64,000 nt of DNA from Chitinophaga terrae (ex Kim and Jung 2007) (GTDB lineage: Bacteria; Bacteroidota; Bacteroidia; Chitinophagales; Chitinophagaceae), in the NCBI RefSeq assembly GCF_900107795.1, contig NZ_FNRL01000006.1:186001-250000 (forward strand). Reading direction: 5' to 3'. Position numbers and translations under genes: made by a program. The notes under the pieces are model-generated. The model was not told the DNA's origin. It saw only the letters and a program-made list of their open reading frames with translations, and searched no databases. Positions 17,340-25,504 of this stretch are shown here, piece after piece (positions within the stretch are counted from its first letter, which is position 1; each line of letters begins with the position of its first letter).

Positions 17340-18254
17340 TTAGTTACGGAATTGTAAAGGCGAGATCCCGTTCTGCTTCCTGAAGAAATTAGAGAAATGG
17401 GAAACTTCATCAAAGCCCAGGCAATAGGCGATCTCGGAGATATTCCAATTGGTTTGTTTCAGCAAAACCTTGGCTTCCTGCGAGATCCGGCCGGCGATAA
17501 TAGTGCTGGTTGTTTTACCGGTAGCTGTTTTAACTGCCCGGTTCAGGTAGTTGACGTGTACGGAGAGTTGCTTGGCATAATCGTTCGCCGTACGCAGTTC
17601 AATTTTTTGCATAGTCGATTCTATGGGGAATTGTCTTTCCAGCAGTTCGTTGAACAGGGAAGCTACCCGGTTTATGCCGTTGCTTTTGTTGGCGCTTATT
17701 GTTCCGGGTAATAATTTCTGGCCGGTATGTATCAGTTCCAGTACATAGTTCCGCAGCAGGTCGTATTTATACAGGTAGTCGGAAGCGATCTCGGATTCCA
17801 TCTTCCTGAAGATCTGTTCTATATTTGCCGCTTCCTCGTCTGTAAGCTGGAATATCGGGAAGCCGGAGGGAGAAAATATCGGCAGTTCGTCTATCGATAC
17901 CCCGCTTTTTGATTTCGCCATAAAATCTGCGGAGAATATGCAGAAATAACCTGCCTGGTCATAATTGGCAGGCACCCAGTGATATGGGATCTTTGGCGTA
18001 GCGAATACCAGGGCCTGTTTTTCTATTTCTATCACTTTATCGGCATATTCGGCCCTGTTCTGCCCTCTTACCAGGCTGATCTTATAATAAGCTCTCCTGT
18101 TATAGGGCATATACCAGCCCGACTCTTTTATCCTCTTATAAATTTCAGCAGCATTAAAGATGTTGAAATGCCCGATCTCCCGGGAGATATTCGGGGGCAG
18201 CAGTGAATGGAGCTTGTTTTCCTCGTAAAACGCATCTACTGATCTTACTTCCAT
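17340..18254 (-). CDS. AraC family transcriptional regulator
   Basis: A 304-residue regulator. The N-terminal part is an AraC-type sensing domain of the kind common in Bacteroidota (AEYADKVIEIEKQALVFATP). The C-terminal ~100 residues carry the AraC helix-turn-helix pair (YAKQLSVHVNYLNRAVKTAT, then ISEIAYCLGFDEVSHFSNFF and GISPLQFRN). Start: ATG at 18254. A TTG at 18275 extends the frame, but it lies inside a TAAATTTG -7 box (18280-18273), so it cannot be the start of the mRNA. The SDR gene downstream is its likely target. Confidence 0.9.
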   Translation of the reverse strand: MEVRSVDAFYEENKLHSLLPPNISREIGHFNIFNAAEIYKRIKESGWYMPYNRRAYYKISLVRGQNRAEYADKVIEIEKQALVFATPKIPYHWVPANYDQAGYFCIFSADFMAKSKSGVSIDELPIFSPSGFPIFQLTDEEAANIEQIFRKMESEIASDYLYKYDLLRNYVLELIHTGQKLLPGTISANKSNGINRVASLFNELLERQFPIESTMQKIELRTANDYAKQLSVHVNYLNRAVKTATGKTTSTIIAGRISQEAKVLLKQTNWNISEIAYCLGFDEVSHFSNFFRKQNGISPLQFRN

Positions 18255-18272
18255 TGGTTTCACTTTAGAAGG

Positions 18273-18280
18273 CAAATTTA
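18273..18280 (-). promoter_or_regulatory. -7 promoter box TAAATTTG of the AraC gene
   Basis: It is a full TAnnTTTG match on the minus strand. The predicted leader is about 12 bases to the ATG at 18254, which decides the start codon. No -33 element is evident. Confidence 0.5.
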
Positions 18281-18324
18281 CGACTTAACGGGCTGATTTA
18301 GCGGCAGACGGAGAAGCGTTGTAT

Positions 18325-18669
18325 TTAATATTTAGCCTGCCCTATCTCCAGTTTACTAACCTTTCCCTGTTCGTCCAGGTGGAACCTGAAATAGGTTTTG
18401 AAATCTCCCCAGCTGTCGCTATGCCATTGCCCGTACACTGCTGTTCCTTCTTCTTCCACCTTGTCTATACTCTTAAAGTGTTCATGCCCTATGGCCGTTT
18501 CACAAAAACGTTTAAAATCCCTGGGTTGGCCGTCATCCAATAAAAGCGGCTTTTCCGTAAAGAAGGAAAGCCATTTTTTAAGGTCGGCGGCCTGCCAGGC
18601 TTCCACTGCCTGGCGTACAACCGGGTTGCCGATTAAATTGTAGTCTGTCATCGTTTCGGATTTATTCAT
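18325..18669 (-). CDS. SnoaL/NTF2-like protein
   Basis: A 114-residue protein (108 if the ATG at 18651, MTDYNLIG, is used). Its plan, an N-terminal helix pair with AVEAWQAADLKKWLSFFTEK and then curved strands with EDGTAVYGQWHSD-like turns and FHLDEQGKVSKLEIGQ at the end, fits the NTF2/SnoaL fold of small enzymes and ligand-binding proteins. No catalytic residue set was recognised. Function unknown. Confidence 0.7.
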   Translation of the reverse strand: MNKSETMTDYNLIGNPVVRQAVEAWQAADLKKWLSFFTEKPLLLDDGQPRDFKRFCETAIGHEHFKSIDKVEEEGTAVYGQWHSDSWGDFKTYFRFHLDEQGKVSKLEIGQAKY

Positions 18670-18704
18670 TAAATAACCTGCCGGTTATATAAATATACCA
18701 AAAC

Positions 18705-19031
18705 CTATCGATACACCGCAATACCAGCCGCCAATAGCGCTAATCCAAGGAGTGTATAATAGGCCAAGGGAGTGTAAGGCCTGTTGCCAAAACGTATATT
18801 GATCACCGTCACTAATAAAAAGGCCGCCGTTTTGGGCACTACTTTATAATAGTTCACATGCGGGTACTTCATCAGCACCAATAGTATCCCGGTAACCAGT
18901 ATCATCAATCCCATTATCATTCCTTTACGGGATCTGGGGCCGCCTCCGCGGGTCGGCCATAGTATGCCTAAATGGCCAATATATGAGGCAAATACGAAGA
19001 AGTGCAGCAATAATACGATACTAAACAGCAT
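18705..19031 (-). CDS. small multi-pass membrane protein
   Basis: A 108-residue inner-membrane protein with about four helices (LFSIVLLLHFFVFASYIGHL, GLMILVTGILLVL, TAAFLLVTVIN, YYTLLGLALLAAG). It shares 11 bases with the end of the DUF4267 gene upstream, so translation is probably coupled. The start is ATG 19031; an upstream in-frame extension to 19070 would lie deep inside the neighbour. No family was recognised with confidence. Confidence 0.75.
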   Translation of the reverse strand: MLFSIVLLLHFFVFASYIGHLGILWPTRGGGPRSRKGMIMGLMILVTGILLVLMKYPHVNYYKVVPKTAAFLLVTVINIRFGNRPYTPLAYYTLLGLALLAAGIAVYR

Positions 19032-19413
19032 AAACAGGTCTTTTAACGGTGAACAGATAATAGGCGCCAACGGAGAGGCAGATCAATATAGCTGCCAGGT
19101 GAGGATAGATATGGCTGCTGAGATGAGTGGGATCATTTAAAACCAACGTGAGATCGGTAGCGGGAACTATCGCCATTCCCAACATAAACCATCCCAACGC
19201 CCTGAATTCCTTGCCGAATAATAACAGCAGGGTAACAAGGCCGGTAGCCAGATCACGAATTCCCTTTATGTAATGGAAAGAATAATTGCCCCGGATACCC
19301 GTCTGGATACCGAATGCTGATTCTGCCAGCTGGGGTTGGATAAGAAAACGAAGGCCGATAAAGACCAGTAACAAACCTGTAAGTAAAGCGATCCAATACG
19401 CAGTTGTTTTCAT
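19021..19413 (-). CDS. DUF4267-like membrane protein
   Basis: A 130-residue protein with four hydrophobic helices. The conserved-looking stretch YHYIKGIRDLATGLVTLLLL (here SFHYIKGIRDLATG) and the following ALGWFMLGMAIVPATDLTLV match DUF4267 proteins, which are small membrane proteins of unknown function. The start is ATG 19413, supported by a TAGCTTTG -7 box at 19453-19446; a TTG start at 19446 would fall inside that box. It overlaps the next membrane gene, and lies 80 bases after a Crp-like regulator gene. Confidence 0.8.
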   Translation of the reverse strand: MKTTAYWIALLTGLLLVFIGLRFLIQPQLAESAFGIQTGIRGNYSFHYIKGIRDLATGLVTLLLLFGKEFRALGWFMLGMAIVPATDLTLVLNDPTHLSSHIYPHLAAILICLSVGAYYLFTVKRPVYAV

Positions 19414-19445
19414 GACTTTGTGTTTTTGATCATTTGATGATAACA

Positions 19446-19453
19446 CAAAGCTA
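19446..19453 (-). promoter_or_regulatory. -7 promoter box TAGCTTTG
   Basis: It is a full TAnnTTTG match on the minus strand that predicts a leader of about 26 bases for the DUF4267/membrane-protein operon. It shows that this operon can be transcribed separately from the Crp-like gene upstream. Confidence 0.5.
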
Positions 19454-19493
19454 TTGCGCTCTCAGAGCCTATCCGTTAACCCAGGTTAATAAA

Positions 19494-20069
19494 TTACGTG
19501 GCCAGTCTTTTCCTGATACGGCTGAGGGAAGGAGGCTTAACTCCTACATAAGAGGAAATATAATATTGCGGAAGCCTTGATACCAGCTCCGGATAGCGGT
19601 CGAGGAACTGCAGGTATCGCTGTTCCGGCTGTTGCCTGTAGATGGTATCCACCTTCTTAATCGCCAGCACATACAGGTATTCGCAGATCAGGCGCCCGAA
19701 TTTCTGTCCCTCTTCTACATGCAGGTATAACTGTTGAAGATCATCGTACGAGATGCAAAGAATAGTAGTGGGCTCTATACATTGTATACTGGTATTGGAG
19801 GGCGAATGATCAAGAAAACTGGCATAATTGCAGGTGAATTCCTGTTCCTTGTTAAAATCGACGGTCAGGTCTTCCCCATCTTCTTTTGTAACAAAGTACC
19901 TTACCAATCCTTTCTCAATAAACCCCGCTTCCCGGCATACCTGTCCTTCCCGCAGGAAGTAGTCTCCTTTTTCGTACCTGCGGGTTGCAAACCGGTCGGA
20001 GATCCATTCTTTTTCTGCGTCCGAAAGTTTTATGAAATGAGATATCTGGTTAATTAAATGATGATGCAT
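19494..20069 (-). CDS. Crp/Fnr family transcriptional regulator
   Basis: A 191-residue regulator. Residues about 20-120 form a cyclic-nucleotide-binding-like beta roll (YEKGDYFLREGQVCREAGFI, EKGLVRYF). The C-terminal part has the compact helix-turn-helix of Bacteroidota Crp proteins (ISSYVGVKPPSLSRIRKRL). Members of this subgroup usually lack the cAMP-contacting residues, and none are seen here. It lies upstream of the DUF4267 operon in the same direction and may control it, and it is divergent from the transglutaminase-like gene. Confidence 0.9.
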   Translation of the reverse strand: MHHHLINQISHFIKLSDAEKEWISDRFATRRYEKGDYFLREGQVCREAGFIEKGLVRYFVTKEDGEDLTVDFNKEQEFTCNYASFLDHSPSNTSIQCIEPTTILCISYDDLQQLYLHVEEGQKFGRLICEYLYVLAIKKVDTIYRQQPEQRYLQFLDRYPELVSRLPQYYISSYVGVKPPSLSRIRKRLAT

Positions 20070-20137
20070 ACCTAATGTTCAAGGTTCTAAAATAGCAAAA
20101 ATGCCTTACCTTTCCCGGGCAAACGACCCATACCTGT

Positions 20138-21235
20138 ATGTTTAAACCCTTAGTACCGCTTTTGCTGGTGCTCCAGTTGCTTTCACCAGCCCTTTACTCC
20201 CAGGACCTTCCACAGCGCAATGACTATCCGGCCATTGACAGTTTTGCCAGGCGGTTGAAATACCCGGGCGATGTTTACAGGCTAACTCAGTCTCTCACTA
20301 CTCCTTACCACGATAATTTGAGCAAGGCGAGAGCCATCTTTATCTGGATCACTGAACATATTAAATATGACTATAAGCTTTACAACCTGGATGATGAGGC
20401 CAAGGTCAAAAAGTTGAAATATCCAAAATGCAGGGAAGGCGAAGATTGTACTTTAAAGATGGAGGATTGGGAGAATAACTACATCAGCAAGATCCTGAGA
20501 AAAAGGAAAGCGATTTGCGATGGGTATTCTAAACTGTTTAAGCGGATGTGCAACCTCGCGGGCATCCACTGCGAGATCATCAGCGGCTATACGAAAAATA
20601 AGCACTATCAGATCGGGAAAATGGGGAAAGTGGATCATGCCTGGAACGCGGTGTATTTAGATAGCGCTTACTACCTGGTAGACGCTACCTGGGCGGCAGG
20701 CTTCTGCCAGGAAGATGAAAGCAGCGGAAAACTTAAAGGTCCCTTCGTAAAAAAATTTGACAACTATTACTGGCTCACGCCTTTTGATAAATTAAGCCGC
20801 GACCATTACCCGGAAGATCCGAAATGGTTGTTTAACTCCGGGTATACCAGGGAAAAATTTAAAAACAACCCATATATAGAACCATCTGCAGATCATAACC
20901 TGGTTATCATCTCCCCAGCTACCGGAGTGATACGGGCAAAGCCCTGTGACACTATCCACTTTGAAATTGAATATGAAAAGCCGATCACCCGGTTGCAGGT
21001 GAACTCAAATCTTTCCCGCAACCCTGCCGTTTATAGCCTGGTAAAGAACGGTAAAAAAGGGAAAGACTGGGTTTTAAATGAACCGGCGTTACGCAGGCAG
21101 CAGTATATATCTTTCAACCGCGATAACAACCGGTATTCATTTGATTACGAAGTAACAGATGCTAATTTGAACTACCTGGATATTCTCTTCAATTATTTCC
21201 GGGCAATGAGGTTCAAGGTGATCATAACTCCTTAA
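20138..21235 (+). CDS. secreted transglutaminase-like protein
   Basis: A 365-residue exported protein with a signal peptide (residues 1-21, cleaved near LYSQ). The transglutaminase-like papain fold is at about 60-190 with the catalytic triad C127 (AICDGYS), H167 (VDHAWN) and D182 (LVDATW). The C-terminal 150 residues are probably beta-rich and match no family I know. Bacterial members are cysteine peptidases or acyl transferases acting on peptides in the periplasm. A TACCTTTC sequence at 20107-20114 is a near-consensus -7 box with a 17-base leader. The gene converges with the M16 peptidase gene. Confidence 0.88.
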   Translation: MFKPLVPLLLVLQLLSPALYSQDLPQRNDYPAIDSFARRLKYPGDVYRLTQSLTTPYHDNLSKARAIFIWITEHIKYDYKLYNLDDEAKVKKLKYPKCREGEDCTLKMEDWENNYISKILRKRKAICDGYSKLFKRMCNLAGIHCEIISGYTKNKHYQIGKMGKVDHAWNAVYLDSAYYLVDATWAAGFCQEDESSGKLKGPFVKKFDNYYWLTPFDKLSRDHYPEDPKWLFNSGYTREKFKNNPYIEPSADHNLVIISPATGVIRAKPCDTIHFEIEYEKPITRLQVNSNLSRNPAVYSLVKNGKKGKDWVLNEPALRRQQYISFNRDNNRYSFDYEVTDANLNYLDILFNYFRAMRFKVIITP

Positions 21236-21252
21236 CCAGGGTATTGCAAACA

Positions 21253-21293
21253 GGAAAAGCCGCCTTTCTCTACAACGTAGAAAAAGACGGCTT
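21253..21293 (-). terminator. terminator between convergent genes
   Basis: AAGCCG at 21257-21262 pairs with CGGCTT at 21288-21293, and the stem extends inward to CTAC/GTAG around a three-base AAC loop. On the minus strand the stem is followed by TTTTCC, so it best terminates the M16 end of the first SusCD-MutS operon. It may also slow transcription from the transglutaminase gene. Confidence 0.65.
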
Positions 21294-21319
21294 CAAAAAA
21301 ACCAGAATGGCGGATCCTG

Positions 21320-24124
21320 TTATTTTTTCTCCGGCAATGCCACAAAACGAATGCAATTCTCACCGCTCAGGTAAGTCTTCGAGGCAGCGCTGATAGAACT
21401 GCCTGTGATCTTACTTAAACGCTTTTCTATATCCGGCAAAGGTTTCAATTCTTCTTTCCTTTCTATTTTGCCAGCCAGGTACTGCAACCAGAATTCATTG
21501 CTCTTTACCTGTAATTCGATCTGCTGGCGAAGGCCTGCCTTGTATTTCTGTAATTCATCTTTTGTTGCTCCGCTCTTCTGCAGATCTGCAATGTCCTGCT
21601 CTACAAGTCCTACAAGGTGCTCTACGTGTTCCGGTGCGCAGCCGAATGACACGTTTACGGAGAACCGCTGATCCGGCTCCCTGGTCATCCCGGCCTGTAC
21701 GGAAGGGGTGTATACTTCTCCTGCCTTCTCTCTTAAACTTGTCAGCAACCTGTATTGCAGGATCTCGGCTAACGCCTGTAACTGGAGGTTTTCTTCTTCG
21801 CTGAATTTGCAATCCCCATTATAAACTAATAATACGGTTGCTTTATTGTCTTTACCCTTCTCTACTACCTTAATTAATTTTCCTTTCGGTACCGTTGTGT
21901 GCAGGATAACCGGTTTTTCGTGGCGGTTCAGCGCAGGCAATGCACCCAGGTAACGCGCCAGCAACGGGGCTATGCTATCGGTATTAAAACTGCCTACAAA
22001 AACGAAGTTGGCATCCGCCGCATCTGCAAAACGATCTTTATAGATCTCGAATGCTTTTTCCAGGCTTACGCTATCCAGTCTTTCCTGGGTGATAGGGCTC
22101 ATGCGGTAATGGTAACCGCTTAAAACAGCGCCTACTGTGTCCCTGAATACATTTGCAGGGTCGTCGTATTTATTCCTGATCTGTTCCCTGGAACGGGCCA
22201 CAGCATTCTCAAACAACACGGTGTCTTTACGCGGGGCGGTATAGCGCAGGTAAATAAGCTGTAACGCTGTTTCCAGGTCTTTAGTGGAAGAACCTCCATT
22301 GATCCCCTGGGCGCGGCCCCCGATATATACTCCAACGCCGGCAGATTTGCCATTCAGCATTTTAGAAAGCTGGATAGGCGAATAACCAGCCAGGCCGCTT
22401 CCGCTGATAATACCTATGGTATTGGAAGCAGTTGGATAGTCTTCGTTTGAATATTTATTGATTCCTCCAGGCGCAAACGACACGAACTGTATCTGGTCGT
22501 TCTTATAATTAGTTGGTTTAAGCCATACTTTCACTCCATTGCCCAGGGTAAGTTTTTCAACTCCCACTGCCGGTATTTTGGTACGGGAAACGATCTTCCC
22601 GCCTTCCGGAAGTTTCTTCAGCAAAGGATCATGCGTTTCTGTGTCTTTATACTGTTCCAGCGAAGAAGATTTCACCTTAGCCAACCAGGCATCAACCGTA
22701 GCTGAATCCGGGATATTTGCTTTTTCTTTTTCAGGCGCTACTACGAAAATATCGCGGTTGGTTTCTGTCATGTATTGGGTACCAACTGCTTTAATATCAT
22801 CCAGGGTGATACCCGGTAACTCTTTCTTCACGAAATTATACTCCCAGTCAAACCCCGGCGAAGCGGCTCCCTGCAGGAACAATTGCTGGTATTCTGCTAC
22901 GTAACTGTTGGACGGCGTCTTGCTCTTTTCGCGCAACCCGTTCTCCATGGTTGTCATATAACCGGTTTTTGCCCTGTCCAGTTCTGCCTGCGTAAATCCA
23001 AAACGCTTCACCTGTTCAAGCAAAGACCAGGTGCCGTTAAACGCCTCCTGCAACTTGCCTGGCTTGGCTGAAACGGAAAAGCCAAACTGCATTAAACCGC
23101 CTGTCATACCGCCGATACCTGCTTTCACTCCCAGGAACGGAGGATTAGGTTGCTGGCTCAATTCGCTCAACCGGTAGGAAAGCATTTGATTGAAAAGACC
23201 TCTTTTGATCGCATCCAGGTAATCGGTAGTAGTTTTCATCTCTGTGCCGGGGTGCTTTACCACGATTTCCAGTTCTGTAACAGTAACCTCCGGATCGGTG
23301 ATCGCCAGGAACTGGTTCCTGCCTGTCAGCTCAATTTTATAATCAGGCCTTGGCCTTTCGTTCTCCGGGTTCTTCAGATCAGCAAACTGCTTTTTGATCT
23401 GTTTTTCAACCTGGTCAACATTTATATCTCCTACCACGATCAGCGCCTGCAGGTCAGGACGATACCAGTCGTGGTAAAAACGACGGATCGTCTCTGCAGG
23501 AAAGTTGACCAATATACTATCTATGCCAATAGGCGAGCGGTAATTATACCTGGAATTGTTCAGGATAACCGGCATGGTTTTATCCTGCAATCTCTTCCCC
23601 ACTCCTTCTCTCAATCTCTTTTCTTCCAGGATCACCCCTCTCTCCTTGTTAATATCATCTGTTTCCAATAATGCACCATGCGCCCAATCACGCATAATAT
23701 CCAGCCCCTTCATTACCAACGCGGGATTGTCGGTAGGAATAGGAAGCTGGTATACAGTTTCGTCGTACGACGTGTAAGCGTTCAGGTCAGCCCCGAACCT
23801 TACACCAACTTTCTGGAGGTAGTCGATCAGTTCATTTTTTGGGAAATGGGTGGTGCCGTTAAAATTCATATGCTCCATAAAGTGCGCTAACCCCTGCTGA
23901 TCGTCGTCTTCCAGGATAGACCCTACTTTATTGACCAGGTAGAAAAGCGCTCTCTTTGCGGGCTCGTTGTTTTTACGGATATAATACGTGAATCCATTGG
24001 CTAACTTGCCTGTTCTTACGGCAGTATCCAGTGGAATAAGCTGGCCTTGGTGCTGGGCCACGGCAGGTTTCAGACTTGCTGACAGGAGCATGAGTCCTGC
24101 TGCAGCCCAATGACGGTAGTGCAT
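21320..24124 (-). CDS. secreted M16 family zinc peptidase
   Basis: A 934-residue exported peptidase of full two-half M16 (pitrilysin) length. A signal peptide covers about residues 1-24 (LMLLSASLKPAVAQ). The inverted zinc motif H81-FM-E84-H85 (LAHFMEHMNFNGT) is intact, with the third ligand at E161 after 75 residues. The C-terminal half is the usual inactive M16 copy. It cleaves peptides in the periplasm or at the surface. It is the last gene of the first SusCD-ABC-MutS operon (66 bases after the second MutS-like gene); the second operon has an S41 peptidase here instead. Confidence 0.93.
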   Translation of the reverse strand: MHYRHWAAAGLMLLSASLKPAVAQHQGQLIPLDTAVRTGKLANGFTYYIRKNNEPAKRALFYLVNKVGSILEDDDQQGLAHFMEHMNFNGTTHFPKNELIDYLQKVGVRFGADLNAYTSYDETVYQLPIPTDNPALVMKGLDIMRDWAHGALLETDDINKERGVILEEKRLREGVGKRLQDKTMPVILNNSRYNYRSPIGIDSILVNFPAETIRRFYHDWYRPDLQALIVVGDINVDQVEKQIKKQFADLKNPENERPRPDYKIELTGRNQFLAITDPEVTVTELEIVVKHPGTEMKTTTDYLDAIKRGLFNQMLSYRLSELSQQPNPPFLGVKAGIGGMTGGLMQFGFSVSAKPGKLQEAFNGTWSLLEQVKRFGFTQAELDRAKTGYMTTMENGLREKSKTPSNSYVAEYQQLFLQGAASPGFDWEYNFVKKELPGITLDDIKAVGTQYMTETNRDIFVVAPEKEKANIPDSATVDAWLAKVKSSSLEQYKDTETHDPLLKKLPEGGKIVSRTKIPAVGVEKLTLGNGVKVWLKPTNYKNDQIQFVSFAPGGINKYSNEDYPTASNTIGIISGSGLAGYSPIQLSKMLNGKSAGVGVYIGGRAQGINGGSSTKDLETALQLIYLRYTAPRKDTVLFENAVARSREQIRNKYDDPANVFRDTVGAVLSGYHYRMSPITQERLDSVSLEKAFEIYKDRFADAADANFVFVGSFNTDSIAPLLARYLGALPALNRHEKPVILHTTVPKGKLIKVVEKGKDNKATVLLVYNGDCKFSEEENLQLQALAEILQYRLLTSLREKAGEVYTPSVQAGMTREPDQRFSVNVSFGCAPEHVEHLVGLVEQDIADLQKSGATKDELQKYKAGLRQQIELQVKSNEFWLQYLAGKIERKEELKPLPDIEKRLSKITGSSISAASKTYLSGENCIRFVALPEKK

Positions 24125-24190
24125 AATTGTTTTTTCTTTTGTTGTAACAAATGTCCGGTCTTGATGGCTGGTTGCGGAATTTATAAAAGC

Positions 24191-25504
24191 TTACAGCATA
24201 TCGAGTATGCCTTCATTTTCGATAATGATCATACCCTGCCTGTCGGTAGTAATACCTTTTTCGAGCTGGTAGGTGTATTGCGGTACATTATCTTTCATAA
24301 CAGTTGGCAGGAACCGGAACTGGATCTGGTCTTCCATCTTATCCAGTGCATGCCCTGCTTCAAAGATATGCGTTGAAATAATGAAGAAGCAGTCAGTGAA
24401 GTCGGTGAACGCTTCGGTAACTGCCAGCGTTGCGTCGTAAGCATCTTTAACGTTGGTTCCTTTAAACAGCTCGTCGAAAATAATGAAAAGCGACTTTCCA
24501 TCTGCTACTTCTTCCGCTACTTTCTTCACTCTTAACACTTCTGCATAGAAATGACTGTATCCTTTATTGATATCATCCGGTACATTGACAGAAGAATAAA
24601 TACCATCCAAAACAGAGAACTGAAGCTCCGTTGCCGCAACAGGGAAGCCCATATGCGCCAGGTATACCAGGATGCCGGTCGACTTCATAAGGGTGGATTT
24701 TCCCGCCATGTTTGCCCCTGTCAGGAACAGCACATTGCTTTTTCCATTAAAGGACAAAGAATTTGGCACCGCCTTATCAAGTCCCGGGTGCCGCACTCCT
24801 TTTGCCGATAATAAATTATCGGATTTAGGAAAGGCGGTTGCATAACAAAATCCCCTCTCTCTTGCTACTCCGGCCACAGCAATGTACAGGTCTATCTCAT
24901 AAGTGAGATGCAGCAGTTGGATCAACTGTCCGCGGAATTGGCCAGTCAGCAGTTCATGCAGTTTTACGACCTGGAAGAAAGAGAGTTGGTTGGCCGACCG
25001 CTCTTTCAACCTTGGATCCTGAACGATATGCCGTACTATACCCGCCCATTTTTCCCAGGGAGTATTTTTATCTCTCCCTTCTTTTTCCAGTTGTTTTAAA
25101 AGTCCTTCGGCCGTTTTTATCACTTGCAGCGTACTGTTGATCCCTGTCATTTCCAGCTGGAATTCCTCTCCTCTTAACAATACTTCCGCCAGCTTCTTCC
25201 TGGTCACCTGGAAGAAAGACAACATCAGGCTGCTTTCCCCGGCTCCATCTACGTAGGCTTCCATCCGGTCAAGCATGGCGTCGTCGAACGGGAAAGCTAC
25301 GGGGTTGTCGCTGAAATAGCGGAAGATCGCGCTCCGGCTGTTGATCTTGCCGGCATCTGTCAGGGGTTGCTGGAACATAGCGTCCAGCAGTTTTTCGGCG
25401 CCTCTTGTTTTCACTTTATTAAAAAGACTGAAAACAGAATTAGGATTGTATTTCCCTAACAGTGATAAGTCGTCCAGTGTTTGTTTGTCTGCAATAAAGC
25501 TCAT
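24191..25504 (-). CDS. MutS-like ATPase, type B (first operon)
   Basis: A 437-residue MutS-related protein without mismatch-recognition domains I and II. It begins directly in the MutS core/lever region: DKQTLDDLSLLGKYNPNSVF recalls the MutS stretch ATRRNLEL...TLxSVLD, and MFQQPLTD aligns with the conserved PLxD. The ATPase is complete: Walker A GANMAGKST at 263-271, the signature region GYSHFYAEV, Walker B IIFDE at 341-345 and the H-loop H379 (STHI). The family marker LFKGTN replaces MutS GRGTS. No Smr domain is present, so it is not MutS2. Its ATG overlaps the TGA of the type A gene (ATGA), so translation is coupled. The DNA-repair name is probably wrong; a role tied to the ABC transporter operon is inferred. 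Confidence 0.9.
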   Translation of the reverse strand: MSFIADKQTLDDLSLLGKYNPNSVFSLFNKVKTRGAEKLLDAMFQQPLTDAGKINSRSAIFRYFSDNPVAFPFDDAMLDRMEAYVDGAGESSLMLSFFQVTRKKLAEVLLRGEEFQLEMTGINSTLQVIKTAEGLLKQLEKEGRDKNTPWEKWAGIVRHIVQDPRLKERSANQLSFFQVVKLHELLTGQFRGQLIQLLHLTYEIDLYIAVAGVARERGFCYATAFPKSDNLLSAKGVRHPGLDKAVPNSLSFNGKSNVLFLTGANMAGKSTLMKSTGILVYLAHMGFPVAATELQFSVLDGIYSSVNVPDDINKGYSHFYAEVLRVKKVAEEVADGKSLFIIFDELFKGTNVKDAYDATLAVTEAFTDFTDCFFIISTHIFEAGHALDKMEDQIQFRFLPTVMKDNVPQYTYQLEKGITTDRQGMIIIENEGILDML